A stretch of 64,000 nt of DNA, taken from assembly GCF_900102225.1 (NCBI RefSeq), contig NZ_FNBF01000003.1, forward strand, positions 62,001 to 126,000. Reading direction: 5' to 3'. Made by a program: the position numbers and the translations under genes. Within the stretch, counting starts at the first letter, position 1; each line of letters starts with the position of its first letter. The notes below the pieces were generated by a model. It saw only the letters and a list, made by a program, of their open reading frames with translations, did no database searches and was not told the DNA's origin. The stretch comes from Eubacterium pyruvativorans. GTDB lineage: Bacteria; Bacillota; Clostridia; Peptostreptococcales; Anaerovoracaceae. Shown here one piece after another: positions 1-8,777 of this stretch.

Positions 1-677
1 TAGAAAATATTTCCTGCGCTCTTCCGGGACGATGCCTGGGCGGTTTTCGGTTCCGGTTTCTGCTCGGTCCTCGGGGCGGTTTTCGGTTCCGGTTTCTGCT
101 CGGTCTTCGGGGCGGTTTTCGGTTCCGACTTCTGCTCGGTCCACGGGGCGGTTTTCGTCTCCGGCTTCGGTGCGGTTTTCGGTTCAGCCTTCGGTGCCGT
201 AACTTCTTCGTCCACTTCCGGTTCCTCCGGCAGTCCCAGCGCCCGCCGTCTCCTTCTCTCGGCTTCTTCCGCCTCCCGGGCCCGCTGCGCGCGGTTCGCC
301 TGAATGCGGGTCACAATCGTCGGTTCCTCTTCTTCCGACGCCCGGCGTCCCGGCTCAGATCCGGCATCCCGAACTGTATCCCGGCGTCCCGGCTCAGATC
401 CCGCATCCCCGTTCATATCCCGGTGCGCTGTATCGAATTTCTCCCATTCCATGGTAAATGATTTCCAGTCCGTCGCCTCCGGCTTTCCTTCGAATTCCGG
501 GTCCACGCTGTCCAGCACGTCCCAGTCCTCCCCTTTCTTCTGAACGAAGGCACCGATCCGCCGCTTCGCATCTTCCAGCTTCTCCTGAGCTGCCTCCAGA
601 CGGGAGGTTCTGTTTCCGCCAGTCTTCGGTTCCGTCCCGGAAGATTCTATGTGATTCGTCCTGTTCTTCTCTTCCAT
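1..677 (-). CDS. Lys/Glu/Pro-rich hypothetical protein (partial, C-terminus outside window)
   Basis: Reading is open from an ATG at 677 to the left edge, so the end of the gene is missing. The start follows the preceding stop codon by six bases and has an AGAGGAGG ribosome site inside the end of that gene, so the two are coupled. The visible 225 residues are charged and probably soluble. The early part has a coiled-coil-like stretch, followed by an Arg/Glu-rich segment and then a repetitive Lys/Thr/Pro/Glu tail encoded by four tandem 36-bp units. No catalytic motif is visible. The tail resembles the proline-rich cytoplasmic stretch of the nearby LCP protein in composition only. Function unknown; a membrane or scaffold role is possible but not shown. 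Confidence 0.7.
   Translation of the reverse strand, partial: MEEKNRTNHIESSGTEPKTGGNRTSRLEAAQEKLEDAKRRIGAFVQKKGEDWDVLDSVDPEFEGKPEATDWKSFTMEWEKFDTAHRDMNGDAGSEPGRRDTVRDAGSEPGRRASEEEEPTIVTRIQANRAQRAREAEEAERRRRRALGLPEEPEVDEEVTAPKAEPKTAPKPETKTAPWTEQKSEPKTAPKTEQKPEPKTAPRTEQKPEPKTAQASSRKSAGNIF
39..182. repeat. Four tandem 36-bp units inside a coding region
   Basis: Units lie at 39-74, 75-110, 111-146 and 147-182. The first three differ at only a few positions and the fourth is more diverged. Each encodes a 12-residue block built on PKTAP and TEQKPE. Length is a multiple of three, so changes in copy number would keep the frame. Confidence 0.85.
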
Positions 678-683
678 TATTCT

Positions 684-1010
684 CTAATCCTCCTCTGTTC
701 CCGGCACATCGTCACGCATACAATCATCCAGATCCACCGGCACGATGATGTTCTTCGCATCCTCCAGACATTCCTGGGGCACATAGATTTCAATGTCTCC
801 GACCACATTCTTGCCGAATGCGATCTCCAGAAAATGAGAAGAGCCCACATATTTCTTCTCACTCGGAATTCCTTCCGCATCCAGCTTCGATACCAGAATA
901 TCCGCCTGCAGACTGTCGTTTACCGTTGTCAGGTATACGCCATCCCGCCAGGTATATTCCTCCTCACCGTTTCCGGCGGCAGTGCCGTCCCTTCTTCCGA
1001 AAATCTTCAT
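684..1010 (-). CDS. DUF2007-type putative signal-transducing protein
   Basis: A 108-residue protein that opens with a short basic and glycine-rich segment (KIFGRRDGTAAGNGEEEY) and continues with the pattern typical of the DUF2007 family: a beta-strand, a helix 'SLQADILVSKLDAEGIP', then strands ending in an acidic tail. DUF2007 resembles a small ferredoxin-fold or PII-like module, and its biochemical role is not established. The ATG at 1010 has a GGAG-type ribosome site about 12 bases upstream. It is separated from the LCP gene by a hairpin with a T-run, so it probably starts a new transcript or relies on read-through. It is closely followed by the repetitive protein at 1-677. Confidence 0.65.
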   Translation of the reverse strand: MKIFGRRDGTAAGNGEEEYTWRDGVYLTTVNDSLQADILVSKLDAEGIPSEKKYVGSSHFLEIAFGKNVVGDIEIYVPQECLEDAKNIIVPVDLDDCMRDDVPGTEED

Positions 1011-1046
1011 CGTCGCTCTTCTCCGTTTCCTGCGGGACTTACCCGC

Positions 1047-1089
1047 AAAAAAGTCCCGATGCGCGGATTCTGTTCATCTGCCGCGCATC
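1047..1089 (-). terminator. Rho-independent terminator after the LCP gene
   Basis: On the minus strand a 9-bp stem (1081-1089 paired with 1058-1066) is followed after five bases by six T residues (1047-1052). A second overlapping hairpin can also form. It marks the probable end of the polymer operon that begins near 8,650. Confidence 0.6.
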
Positions 1090-1105
1090 AGTTCTGGTTT
1101 CTGTA

Positions 1106-2641
1106 TTATTCTCCTTCTGCAGCGCCAGTACTTTCTCCCGCAGTCTGGCCCGCGGCCGAGGCACCCCCCGCCGCACCGGCGCCGGCATTTCCGGAAGTGC
1201 CCTGGGAACTGGTTCCGGCGCCCGCCGAAGCAGCTCCGCCGGTTCCAGCGGCACTGCCGGCGGCGGAACCGGTTCCGCCGGAATAGGAACGCCGGGGCGT
1301 GTACGTCTGGCTCCGGGATGTGGAAGTGCTTCCCCGGTACGGTGTATACGTTGACCGGCTGGTGTTGACACTGTACATGCTGGTGCCACTGGCAACCGCC
1401 GAAGCAATGGCGTCCGACTGGGTCTTCACCCGGGTGCTCACTTGATAATTCTTCTGTCCGAACATTTCCCGATGAAGGCGCTTCGTGTTCGCCTCCAGGT
1501 TCACCGGGAACACGTAGGACACCTGCCCCAGGAATCCGGTGGTCACATTATACGGCCATCCCACGGATTTCTGGATTTCCAGACCGGACAGCCTCTGGGC
1601 GAGTCCGATCATGTCGTTGTTGGACAGATTCGTCTGACACTGTTTCAGGCAAACATCCATGATGTCGGAAAGCTCTGAGAAACTGCTGTGTTTCAGCTTG
1701 TCCAGCACCAGTTTGATCACGAGACGCATCCGGCTGGTCCGCTTGAAGTCGTCGCCGACCCCTTTCCGGATCCGTCCGTAGGAAACGGCCTGAACACCTT
1801 CCAGTTTCTGACGGCCGGCTTTCTTCACCAGCTTGTACTTCTTCTGTCCCACATTGCGGGCGGTCTGCCGGGTGTACTTGTTCAGCTGGTATATTTCATT
1901 CTGATGCACGTTCACTGTAATGCCGCCCACCTGGTTGACCAGGTCGGAGACCATCTTGAAATTGAACAGCACATAGGAATCGATGTCCAGATCCATAGCC
2001 TGGTTCAAGGTATTCAGACAACCGTTAATGCCGGTGGTCGGGAACGCGCTGTTCACCTTCTCATAAGTGGAAGTACCGTTAATCCGGAGATACGTATCCC
2101 GGTAGACGGAGATCAGATTCACTTTCTTCGTCTTCGTGTTCATGCTCACGATGATGATACAGTCGGTGTTGGAATTCTTCAGGTTTTTCTTGTTCATTCC
2201 CCGGCTGTCCACACCCAGAAGGGCAATATTGACGTACCCTTTCACGTCCACGATACTGAGCTTGTTCTTGTCCACCTTCACCCGGTGCACCTGATTCAGT
2301 TTCTTGTTCATGAAATGGCGCGCATAGGCGTAGGCACCGCCGGCGCCGGCGATCAGAAGAATCAGCACCACGGCCAGTACCTTCGGCCATTTTTTCTTTT
2401 TCTTCTTCGCCGGGGAAACCGGTTTCGCCTCTGCAATCGGCACCGGTCCCGCAGGCTTCGCTTCCGGCTTTGAATCCGGATTCGGCTTCGAATTCACTTC
2501 CGGCTTTGAATTCAGATTCGGCTTCGGCTCCGGCTTATGAGCCGGTTCGGCCGGACGATTTGTGACAGGGCGCTCCGCAGCAGGCTTCTGCGCTTTTCCC
2601 TCCGTCTTCTGATAGAGATCGCTGTATTTCTTACTTCGCAT
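1106..2641 (-). CDS. LytR-CpsA-Psr (LCP) family cell-wall polymer transferase
   Basis: LCP enzymes move a polymer from its lipid carrier to peptidoglycan outside the membrane. The 511-residue protein has a cytoplasmic Lys/Pro repeat region (residues about 35-80), a KKKKKKWPK stop followed by one membrane span (about 88-108), and an LCP domain from about 137. Visible motifs are ALLGVDSRG, ISVYRDTYL and the arginine-rich YGRIRKGVGDDFKRTSRMR, which contribute acidic and Arg residues of the family's active site. The last 80 residues are a Ser/Gly/Ala-rich tail. I chose the ATG at 2641 because GGAGG precedes it at good distance and the longer reading lacks homology. It overlaps the ATPase gene by 11 bases, and its position after the exporter supports a role in attaching that operon's polymer. 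Confidence 0.9.
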   Translation of the reverse strand: MRSKKYSDLYQKTEGKAQKPAAERPVTNRPAEPAHKPEPKPNLNSKPEVNSKPNPDSKPEAKPAGPVPIAEAKPVSPAKKKKKKWPKVLAVVLILLIAGAGGAYAYARHFMNKKLNQVHRVKVDKNKLSIVDVKGYVNIALLGVDSRGMNKKNLKNSNTDCIIIVSMNTKTKKVNLISVYRDTYLRINGTSTYEKVNSAFPTTGINGCLNTLNQAMDLDIDSYVLFNFKMVSDLVNQVGGITVNVHQNEIYQLNKYTRQTARNVGQKKYKLVKKAGRQKLEGVQAVSYGRIRKGVGDDFKRTSRMRLVIKLVLDKLKHSSFSELSDIMDVCLKQCQTNLSNNDMIGLAQRLSGLEIQKSVGWPYNVTTGFLGQVSYVFPVNLEANTKRLHREMFGQKNYQVSTRVKTQSDAIASAVASGTSMYSVNTSRSTYTPYRGSTSTSRSQTYTPRRSYSGGTGSAAGSAAGTGGAASAGAGTSSQGTSGNAGAGAAGGASAAGQTAGESTGAAEGE

Positions 2642-3605
2642 TCTTTCCTCCGCCCAGCACGCTGTACTCTTTCTTCTGCTGCGCCTTCTTCTTCCGCTTC
2701 TCTTCGTCTTCCTTCTGCAGCATATCCTCGTAGAATTCCACGGCGTCATCAATCGGTGCGTCGTAGATGGCATGCCCCTTCTTCAGCACCAGTCCCCGCT
2801 CGCAGAAATCCGCTGCAACCCCCGTGCTGTGGGTCACCAGCAGGAATGTGATATTCTGGTCGTCCATCAGTTCATGAACTTTCGCAGTACACTTCTTTCG
2901 GAAGGAGGCGTCTCCCACAGAGAGTGCTTCGTCCACAATCAGAATCTCCGGCTCCGCATTGACATTGATGGCGAATCCCAGACGGGCCTTCATTCCCGAG
3001 GAGTAGGTCCGCACCGGCTGATCCATATAATCCCCGATATCGGCAAACTCAATGATATTCGGGAGAATGCGGTCCACTTCCTCCCGCTTCATTCCCAGGA
3101 GCTGCCCCCGGAAATAGATATTCTCCAGTCCCGTGAATTCCGGGTCGAATCCGGCGGTCAGTTCCAGCAGTGCGCTGACTCTGCCGTTCACTTCAATTTC
3201 ACCCTTTGTCGGAAAGGCAACCTCCGTGATCATCTTCAGCATGGTGGACTTGCCGGCGCCGTTACGCCCCAGCAGAGCCACCGACTCCCCCTTCCGAACA
3301 CGGAAGGACATATTGTTGATGGCATTCACCTGCTTATACGGCACGTTTTTCCGGAAGATAGCCTTGAAGCGCTGCTTGTCGTTCTTGAAAAGCTTGTAGG
3401 ACTTGGTGACGTGATGGAATCCCACCATCACCGGCTGGTCCTGATACTTCCGGTCCAGTGCTTCCTTCCGGGCCGCCCGGTCCGGATCACCGGCGAATTC
3501 CTTCGCCGCTTTCTTCGCCCGGCTGACGGCGGAAGGTTTCTTCTTCGGTTTCTTATCTTCTGTCATTTCGTTCTCCATCGTTTCCGGTGCCCGGTTACAG
3601 GACAT
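2631..3605 (-). CDS. Polysaccharide/teichoic acid ABC exporter, ATP-binding protein (TagH/Wzt type)
   Basis: 324 residues. A Lys-rich N-terminal extension of about 55 residues precedes one ABC domain with Walker A GRNGAGKST (113-121), the shortened signature YSSGMKARLGFA typical of TagH/Wzt proteins, Walker B ILIVDE (221-226) and the switch histidine in LLVTHS. These ATPases power export of undecaprenyl-linked polymers through an ABC-2 permease, which is encoded immediately upstream with an 11-base overlap. The ATG at 3605 has AAGGAG seven bases upstream. There is no long C-terminal carbohydrate-binding domain as in O-antigen Wzt proteins, so a teichoic-acid-like exporter is the better match. 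Confidence 0.9.
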   Translation of the reverse strand: MSCNRAPETMENEMTEDKKPKKKPSAVSRAKKAAKEFAGDPDRAARKEALDRKYQDQPVMVGFHHVTKSYKLFKNDKQRFKAIFRKNVPYKQVNAINNMSFRVRKGESVALLGRNGAGKSTMLKMITEVAFPTKGEIEVNGRVSALLELTAGFDPEFTGLENIYFRGQLLGMKREEVDRILPNIIEFADIGDYMDQPVRTYSSGMKARLGFAINVNAEPEILIVDEALSVGDASFRKKCTAKVHELMDDQNITFLLVTHSTGVAADFCERGLVLKKGHAIYDAPIDDAVEFYEDMLQKEDEEKRKKKAQQKKEYSVLGGGKNAK

Positions 3606-4401
3606 CCGGAATCTCCTTCTTCAGTTTCCGGTACGCCCATACGGCCAGAAGTGCCATAATCACCGTGACGATACAGTAGTTCCGAAGTTCCACAGGGGTT
3701 TCCCAGAACCAGCGATGATATACCAGAGAATTCCGGAAGCCGTTGGCAATCTGGGTCACCGGATTGAACAGCAGAATTTCCCGGATCCAGTTGTAATGGA
3801 TGCGGGATGCATCGTATACAATACCGGACAGCCAGAACAACGGCTGGGTCATGGATTTCACCAGATTCAGAAAGTCCTTCGAGATGCAGGAAAGCATGGA
3901 GGAGAACAGACCCCACCAGGTGAAGAATACCACCATCATCAGCCAGTACAGCGGAAGCTGCAGGTAGTAGATGGTAGGCCGGTACCCGAATCCGATGAAA
4001 ATGGCGATCATGATCACCTGCAGCACCAGGTTCGTCAGGAAATTCCCCAGGCTGACGAATGTAGGAATCGTGTCCACCGGGAACTTGATCCGTTTCACCA
4101 GGAAATGATACCGCCTGATGGCGCCGGCGCCATTGGTCAGTGTGTCTCTCATATAAAACCACGGGGTGAATCCGGCGATCAGCCACAAAAAAAACGGATA
4201 TCCATTGATGGGTTTCCCGCCCCGGAGTCCCACTGTGAAAGCGAACCAGAAGACGAAGATGGTGGTAGCCGGCCGGATGACCGCCCAGGCCCATCCCAGG
4301 GCCGCTCCCCGGTACGTCTTCACGATGTCCGACTTCGCCAGCTTCAGGATCTGCCCCCGGAAGGCGATGTGATCGTGTATGATTTCTTTGAATGTATTCA
4401 A
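3595..4401 (-). CDS. Polysaccharide/teichoic acid ABC exporter, ABC-2 permease (TagG/Wzm type)
   Basis: 268 residues with about six predicted membrane spans and the ABC-2 exporter pattern 'GFTPWFYMRDTLTNGAGAI...HFLVKRIKFPVDTIP', which is characteristic of TagG/Wzm/RfbA permeases. It pairs with the ATPase encoded next. The start codon is TTG at 4401 and shares bases with the TGA stop of the preceding gene (TTGA), with AGGAG just upstream, so translation is probably coupled. The protein would sit in the cytoplasmic membrane and move lipid-linked polymer outward. Confidence 0.9.
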   Translation of the reverse strand: MNTFKEIIHDHIAFRGQILKLAKSDIVKTYRGAALGWAWAVIRPATTIFVFWFAFTVGLRGGKPINGYPFFLWLIAGFTPWFYMRDTLTNGAGAIRRYHFLVKRIKFPVDTIPTFVSLGNFLTNLVLQVIMIAIFIGFGYRPTIYYLQLPLYWLMMVVFFTWWGLFSSMLSCISKDFLNLVKSMTQPLFWLSGIVYDASRIHYNWIREILLFNPVTQIANGFRNSLVYHRWFWETPVELRNYCIVTVIMALLAVWAYRKLKKEIPDVL

Positions 4402-5684
4402 AACTGCTCCTCGCTCTCGTTGAAGATCCGCGCCAGCACACGCTCCGTAGCGTGCCCGTCGTCGAGCGCATTGAACTTCTCATTGAATGCCCGGTACTTC
4501 TCATCGAAGACGAAATGCTCCGCCTGATCCCGGACGGCGTCCGCCAGTTCCTTCTCGGTGCGGACGATCGGTCCCGGAAGAATATCCGGAGAGAAATACA
4601 GCCCCCGGACACTGTCCCGGTAATCCTCCAGGTCATACATGTAGAACACCATCGGTCTCTTCAGGTTGGCGTAATCGAAGAAGCTGGAGGAATAATCCGT
4701 GATCAGCATGTCCGCCATCAGATACAGGTCGTTGATGTCATCATGATCCGACACATTATAAATAAATCCCTTGTATTTGTCAAAATCAAATGCCCGGGCG
4801 GCCAGGTAATGAACCCGGAACAGGATAACATAATCCTCCCCCAGTTCCCTCTGCAGAATGTCATAATCCACATCGGAATGGAAGGCGTAGGTCCCCATGG
4901 AACGGTCGAACTGATTGTCCCGCCAGGTCGGTGCGTAGAGCAGAATCTTCCGGTTTCCGATGGAAGCAGGATCCAGACCCATCTTCTCCTTCAGCGCCCG
5001 GATATAGGAGTCGTCTGCATTCAGCAGAATGTCATTCCGGGGATATCCCTCCTCGATAACGCAGTCTTCCTTCCCGAACTTCTTCAGATTCCAGGCCGAT
5101 GTAAACACCCGGGTGGCGAAGGGGGACTGGGAAAGAATGTACTTCATCCGCACCGTATCCCGGTCGTATTTCTGAAAGATTTCTTCCAGGGAATTCATGG
5201 CATTGTCACTGGCCATCATATCATAGCCCAGCCGTTTGAAAGGCGTGCCGTGCCAGCATTCCACGTAGGTCTGGTCCTCCTTCGGCACATACTGCTCCAG
5301 CATCCGGTAATTGGTGATCCAGTACCCGGCTTCCCGGAGCGTCTCCACTTCTTCCCGGGAATTGAATCCCACCACTTTCGTGTCCCGGTTCTGTTCCAGC
5401 CACCGGTACTTCTCCGGTTCCCGGAACATCCAGACGAACCGGAATCCGCTGTACCGATCGTCCCGGAGCATGTATTCATACATCGCCTTCGGCGCATCGG
5501 AGTACGAACGGCCGTTGAAGCTGTTCAGATAAACCAGCTTCCGATCCGTCCGGACCCGGTCCGCCCCCTTCCGGAATTCCCGGTACAGATATTTCGTTCT
5601 GGTCTCCCTGGCCCACTTCCGGAATCCCTCATGATTCCGGGCATAGTCCTTCACCAGTATCACCAGTTTCTTCTTCAGTCCCAT
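4398..5684 (-). CDS. CDP-glycerol:glycerophosphate glycerophosphotransferase family protein (TagF/TagB type)
   Basis: 428 residues of the Glyphos_transf family, which transfers glycerol phosphate (or a related polyol phosphate) from CDP-activated donors to a growing teichoic acid. Family signatures are clear: VECWHGTPFKRLGYDM, LLYAPTWRDNQF, and the donor-site block DMLITDYSSSFFDYANLKRP followed by VFYMYDLEDY. The length suits a single catalytic domain with a short N-terminal part, not the long TagF polymerase. The start overlaps the previous stop by one base (TAATG). Whether it primes or polymerises cannot be told from sequence alone. Confidence 0.88.
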   Translation of the reverse strand: MGLKKKLVILVKDYARNHEGFRKWARETRTKYLYREFRKGADRVRTDRKLVYLNSFNGRSYSDAPKAMYEYMLRDDRYSGFRFVWMFREPEKYRWLEQNRDTKVVGFNSREEVETLREAGYWITNYRMLEQYVPKEDQTYVECWHGTPFKRLGYDMMASDNAMNSLEEIFQKYDRDTVRMKYILSQSPFATRVFTSAWNLKKFGKEDCVIEEGYPRNDILLNADDSYIRALKEKMGLDPASIGNRKILLYAPTWRDNQFDRSMGTYAFHSDVDYDILQRELGEDYVILFRVHYLAARAFDFDKYKGFIYNVSDHDDINDLYLMADMLITDYSSSFFDYANLKRPMVFYMYDLEDYRDSVRGLYFSPDILPGPIVRTEKELADAVRDQAEHFVFDEKYRAFNEKFNALDDGHATERVLARIFNESEEQF

Positions 5685-6820
5685 TAATCCTGCTTCTCCT
5701 GTTCCCGGATCTTCTCCAGAATGAAATCCGCCATGCGGTCCGCCGCTCCGTGAAGCGGCACTTCGATATATTTCTCCCGGAACGCCCGGAGCGCCCGGAA
5801 GTCATACGGCTCTTCGAACGCCTTCACCATCTCCCCGGCATCCCGGAACTGGTACTTCCCGATGGCTTCCTTCTCGTATTCCATGTTGATCCCCGTGGTG
5901 CGCCGGTATTCCTCCAGATCGTAAGTGTAGAGGTACAGCGGCTTCTCCCGCAGCGTGGACTCCAGCACGAAGGCGGAGTAGTCACTCACCACGATGTCCG
6001 CCGCTTCCAGCCAGTCATAACTGCTGAACCGGCTGTCCATGATCACATGAGATTCCCGGATCGTCCCCGCTGCCGCCCGGTCCAGGGGGTGCAGCTTCAC
6101 AATCAGGTTATACCGCTCCGGATCCACCGCGTCGATCAGCGGCCACAGGTCGATGGCTGCGTGCTTGCGGATGGTGGGAACATACAGCACATTCTTCTTC
6201 CCGTTCTGAATCTGCGGATATGCCTCCCGGAGCGCCCGGAGCCTTTCCGGGTCCTCCTTCGTGATATAGTCAATCCGGGGCAGTCCCAGCAGCACCGCCC
6301 TGGAAAGATCCTGCCCGAATCCTTCTGCAAAAAACGCCGCCGTTGCCCGGCTGGCGCAGGCGAACCAGTCATATCCCCGGTGCATCTGCATCACTTCCGC
6401 CACCGTTTCCGATGCGCCGTCCCGGCGCCCCACCGTCTGCCAGCCGAACTGCTTCACGGCGGCGATGGCGTGCCAGATCTGCATCTTCCGCAGGCTTTCC
6501 CGGTGATGCAGCACGCTGAGCAGAATGCAGTAGGTGTCGGTGACGACAAAACGGGACCGGGCGAACGCTCCCATCTGCCGGAACATATGAAAGAAGTAGC
6601 CCACTGCCCTTTCCTTCTTCAGCATCTTCGGAAGTACAACCACCACAAGCTCCGGATCCTTCCGCTGCAGCGCTTCCCGGAGCAGCCGGAAATCTATGGA
6701 TTCCCGGTCACTCTGCCGGCTCACCAGCGTCACCTGATGCCGGGGCTTCACGAAAAGCCGGATCACCCGGTAGCAGAGATTCATGAAAGCGATGAAAACC
6801 TTCAGCACAGCCCTCTTCAT
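5684..6820 (-). CDS. CDP-glycerol glycerophosphotransferase family protein (second copy)
   Basis: 378 residues. It is related to the next gene's product but diverged, with motifs IWHAIAAVKQFGW, VLYVPTIRKH and IVVSDYSAFVLESTLREKP then LYLYTYDLEEY. The N-terminus has a hydrophobic, basic helix (MKRAVLKVFIAFMNLCYRVI) that may sit at the membrane. In teichoic acid pathways one family member adds the first unit and another extends the chain; two adjacent copies fit that pattern. The ATG at 6820 was preferred to a longer reading because it lies directly after the tagD stop and keeps the membrane-facing helix at the start. Confidence 0.85.
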   Translation of the reverse strand: MKRAVLKVFIAFMNLCYRVIRLFVKPRHQVTLVSRQSDRESIDFRLLREALQRKDPELVVVVLPKMLKKERAVGYFFHMFRQMGAFARSRFVVTDTYCILLSVLHHRESLRKMQIWHAIAAVKQFGWQTVGRRDGASETVAEVMQMHRGYDWFACASRATAAFFAEGFGQDLSRAVLLGLPRIDYITKEDPERLRALREAYPQIQNGKKNVLYVPTIRKHAAIDLWPLIDAVDPERYNLIVKLHPLDRAAAGTIRESHVIMDSRFSSYDWLEAADIVVSDYSAFVLESTLREKPLYLYTYDLEEYRRTTGINMEYEKEAIGKYQFRDAGEMVKAFEEPYDFRALRAFREKYIEVPLHGAADRMADFILEKIREQEKQD

Positions 6821-6821
6821 G

Positions 6822-7214
6822 TTACCGTTTCCCCAGATCCGCCTTGATCTGCGTGGTGGAAATCTCCGGTGTCCGGGGCAGATAGACAACTTCGCAGTAA
6901 TCCTTCAGGAAATCGAATTTCCCCCTCCAGTCATCTCCCATGACGAAAACGTCGATGTCATACTTCTTCACGTCCTGAACTTTCTGTTCCCAGCTCTGTT
7001 CCGGGATCACCAGGTCCACATAGCGGATGGCCTCCACCAGCTGCTTTCTCTTCTCATAATCGAAGTAGCACTTCTTCCGTTTCTGGTTCCAGTTAAATTC
7101 ATCCGTGGACAGGGCGACGATCAGATAGTCGCCGTATTCCTTCGCTCTGCGCAGCAGATTCACATGACCGTAGTGCAGCAGGTCGAATGTTCCATATGTA
7201 ATAACCCGTTTCAT
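6822..7214 (-). CDS. tagD: Glycerol-3-phosphate cytidylyltransferase
   Basis: 130 residues, the usual size of TagD. It would make CDP-glycerol from CTP and glycerol 3-phosphate in the cytoplasm. Visible motifs are the nucleotidyl-transferase loop TYGTFDLLHYGHVNLL with HYGH, and the C-terminal RTPEISTTQIK. It sits between a fused cytidylyltransferase/oxidoreductase and two CDP-glycerol-using transferases. A closely related substrate (another short polyol phosphate) cannot be ruled out, but the neighbours favour CDP-glycerol. Confidence 0.92.
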   Translation of the reverse strand: MKRVITYGTFDLLHYGHVNLLRRAKEYGDYLIVALSTDEFNWNQKRKKCYFDYEKRKQLVEAIRYVDLVIPEQSWEQKVQDVKKYDIDVFVMGDDWRGKFDFLKDYCEVVYLPRTPEISTTQIKADLGKR

Positions 7215-7245
7215 CCTGCAGTATTCTCCTGTTTTCTCTCCCCGT

Positions 7246-8598
7246 CTATCCTAGAACCGTGACATTCTTTCCCGCATAATAGGCTTCCATGACCCCTGCG
7301 ATCTCCTCGCTGACACTGCGGTCCACGTAGAAGTTCTTCTTTCCGCCGGAGATGGACTTCACGAAATCCACCAGCTCGTAACGGATGCCTTCTCCGTCCA
7401 GCTGATAGAAATACCGCTTGTTTTTCGCCTGGTCCTCGAACCGCATCTCATAGTAATCGGTTTTCCACCACGGCGCCGGCACATAGACATATCCCTGGGT
7501 GCCGGAAATCACCAGCTCGCCTTCCGACTTGGCACCCAGGCCCACCTTCACGGTAGCAACGGCGCCCTTGTAACGGAAGGACAGCCGGGTGAAGCCGTCG
7601 AACCGGGATTCCTCGTCCACATACATGGTGTCCATGCTCAGGTCTTCGTAATCCGTACCCAGAATCTGGAATACCGGCAGCATGGCCGTCGGTCCCCATG
7701 TGGTGATGCTGTTCCAGTAGCGGGCATTCCGCTTATCCGGATCATAGATCTGCTCCCGGAGACTGGTGCAGGTGGAATCAATGGAAACCACCCGGCCGAT
7801 CCGGCCGGACTTGATCAGCAGCATCAGCCGGTCATAGGCCGTGGCGTAGGCGGTCTTCAGCGCCTCCGAGAGAACCAGTCCCTTCTGGTCTGCCAGCTCG
7901 AACAGTTCCCGGCACTGGGCGCGGGTTTCCGCAATCGGCGATTCACAGATGACGTGTTTCCCGCTCTCCAAGGCCTTCTTCACCTGCTCGTAATGATCAT
8001 CCGGATGGGAAGAGATGTAGACGGCATCACAGTTGTTCAGCAGTGCATCGAAACTGTTCACCAGCGGCACATCCTCCTTCGCCGCTTCGATCCGGACCCC
8101 CTCGTCCTGGGACCAGATGGCGGATACCTCGGCACCGTTGACGAAATCACATTCCTTCCAGTACTTCGTCAGCGCAACCGGCTTCCCGCCGCCTGCCAGT
8201 CCCATCTGAACCGTGCGGTCCTTCGTCCGGAGCTGGGTACTGGAAATGCCCTTCGTCCGGTCCAGGTAAACCACGTGACAGTACTCGTTCAGGTAGTCGA
8301 ACTTACCTTTCCAGTCAGAACCGATGGCGAAAATATCCACATCGTAACGCCGGATGTCATCGATCTTCTGACCCACATATTCTTCCACGATCACCCGGTC
8401 CGCCAGACCGGTTTCCCGGATCGCGTCCACTCTCTCGGTCAGAGACTGCTGAACATTGATCTTGCCTCTGCTCCTGTCGAAATCCTCTGATGTGACACCG
8501 ACGATCAGGTAGTCACCTAACGCCTTCGCCCGTTCCAGCAGCCGGATATGGCCTCTGTGCAGCAGATCGAAGGATCCGTATGTAATCACTGTTTTCAT
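7246..8598 (-). CDS. Cytidylyltransferase / Gfo-Idh-MocA oxidoreductase fusion protein
   Basis: 450 residues in two parts. Residues 1 to about 125 form a TagD-like cytidylyltransferase (TYGSFDLLHRGHIRLL, then RTKGISSTQLR). From about 128 onward the protein follows the Gfo/Idh/MocA fold: a glycine-rich strand MGLAGGGKP (132-140) and 'ALESGKHVICESPIAET'. The usual EKP motif reads ESP here (219-221), so the lysine normally used in catalysis is a serine. The fusion suggests one protein that both activates and oxidises or reduces a small polyol or sugar unit, but the changed motif leaves the second activity uncertain. It is the first gene of the operon, after a promoter at 8,658-8,686. Confidence 0.82.
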   Translation of the reverse strand: MKTVITYGSFDLLHRGHIRLLERAKALGDYLIVGVTSEDFDRSRGKINVQQSLTERVDAIRETGLADRVIVEEYVGQKIDDIRRYDVDIFAIGSDWKGKFDYLNEYCHVVYLDRTKGISSTQLRTKDRTVQMGLAGGGKPVALTKYWKECDFVNGAEVSAIWSQDEGVRIEAAKEDVPLVNSFDALLNNCDAVYISSHPDDHYEQVKKALESGKHVICESPIAETRAQCRELFELADQKGLVLSEALKTAYATAYDRLMLLIKSGRIGRVVSIDSTCTSLREQIYDPDKRNARYWNSITTWGPTAMLPVFQILGTDYEDLSMDTMYVDEESRFDGFTRLSFRYKGAVATVKVGLGAKSEGELVISGTQGYVYVPAPWWKTDYYEMRFEDQAKNKRYFYQLDGEGIRYELVDFVKSISGGKKNFYVDRSVSEEIAGVMEAYYAGKNVTVLG

Positions 8599-8657
8599 AA
8601 TGATAAACCTTCGTTTCTTTCTATTAAATCTGTCATATTTACGACATAACTCCTAAT

Positions 8658-8686
8658 AGTATAGTCACTTTCAGCGGTGCTGTCCA
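8658..8686 (-). promoter_or_regulatory. Promoter of the surface-polymer operon
   Basis: On the minus strand TGGACA (8681-8686) and TATACT (8658-8663) are 17 bases apart, a good sigma-A spacing. The expected start lies about 50 bases before the ATG at 8598. It faces away from the Maf gene. Confidence 0.65.
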
Positions 8687-8777
8687 TTATTTCTTCCGGA
8701 GCGCTGGTCTTCCCCCCGATTTTGGGATATGATAAATTAGATGTAGTTATATGCAAACAATCAGAAAGAGGTTTTCT

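Noticed and set aside
39-182. CRISPR-like 36-bp repeats
   Set aside because: They lie inside a reading frame, have no spacers and keep the codon phase.
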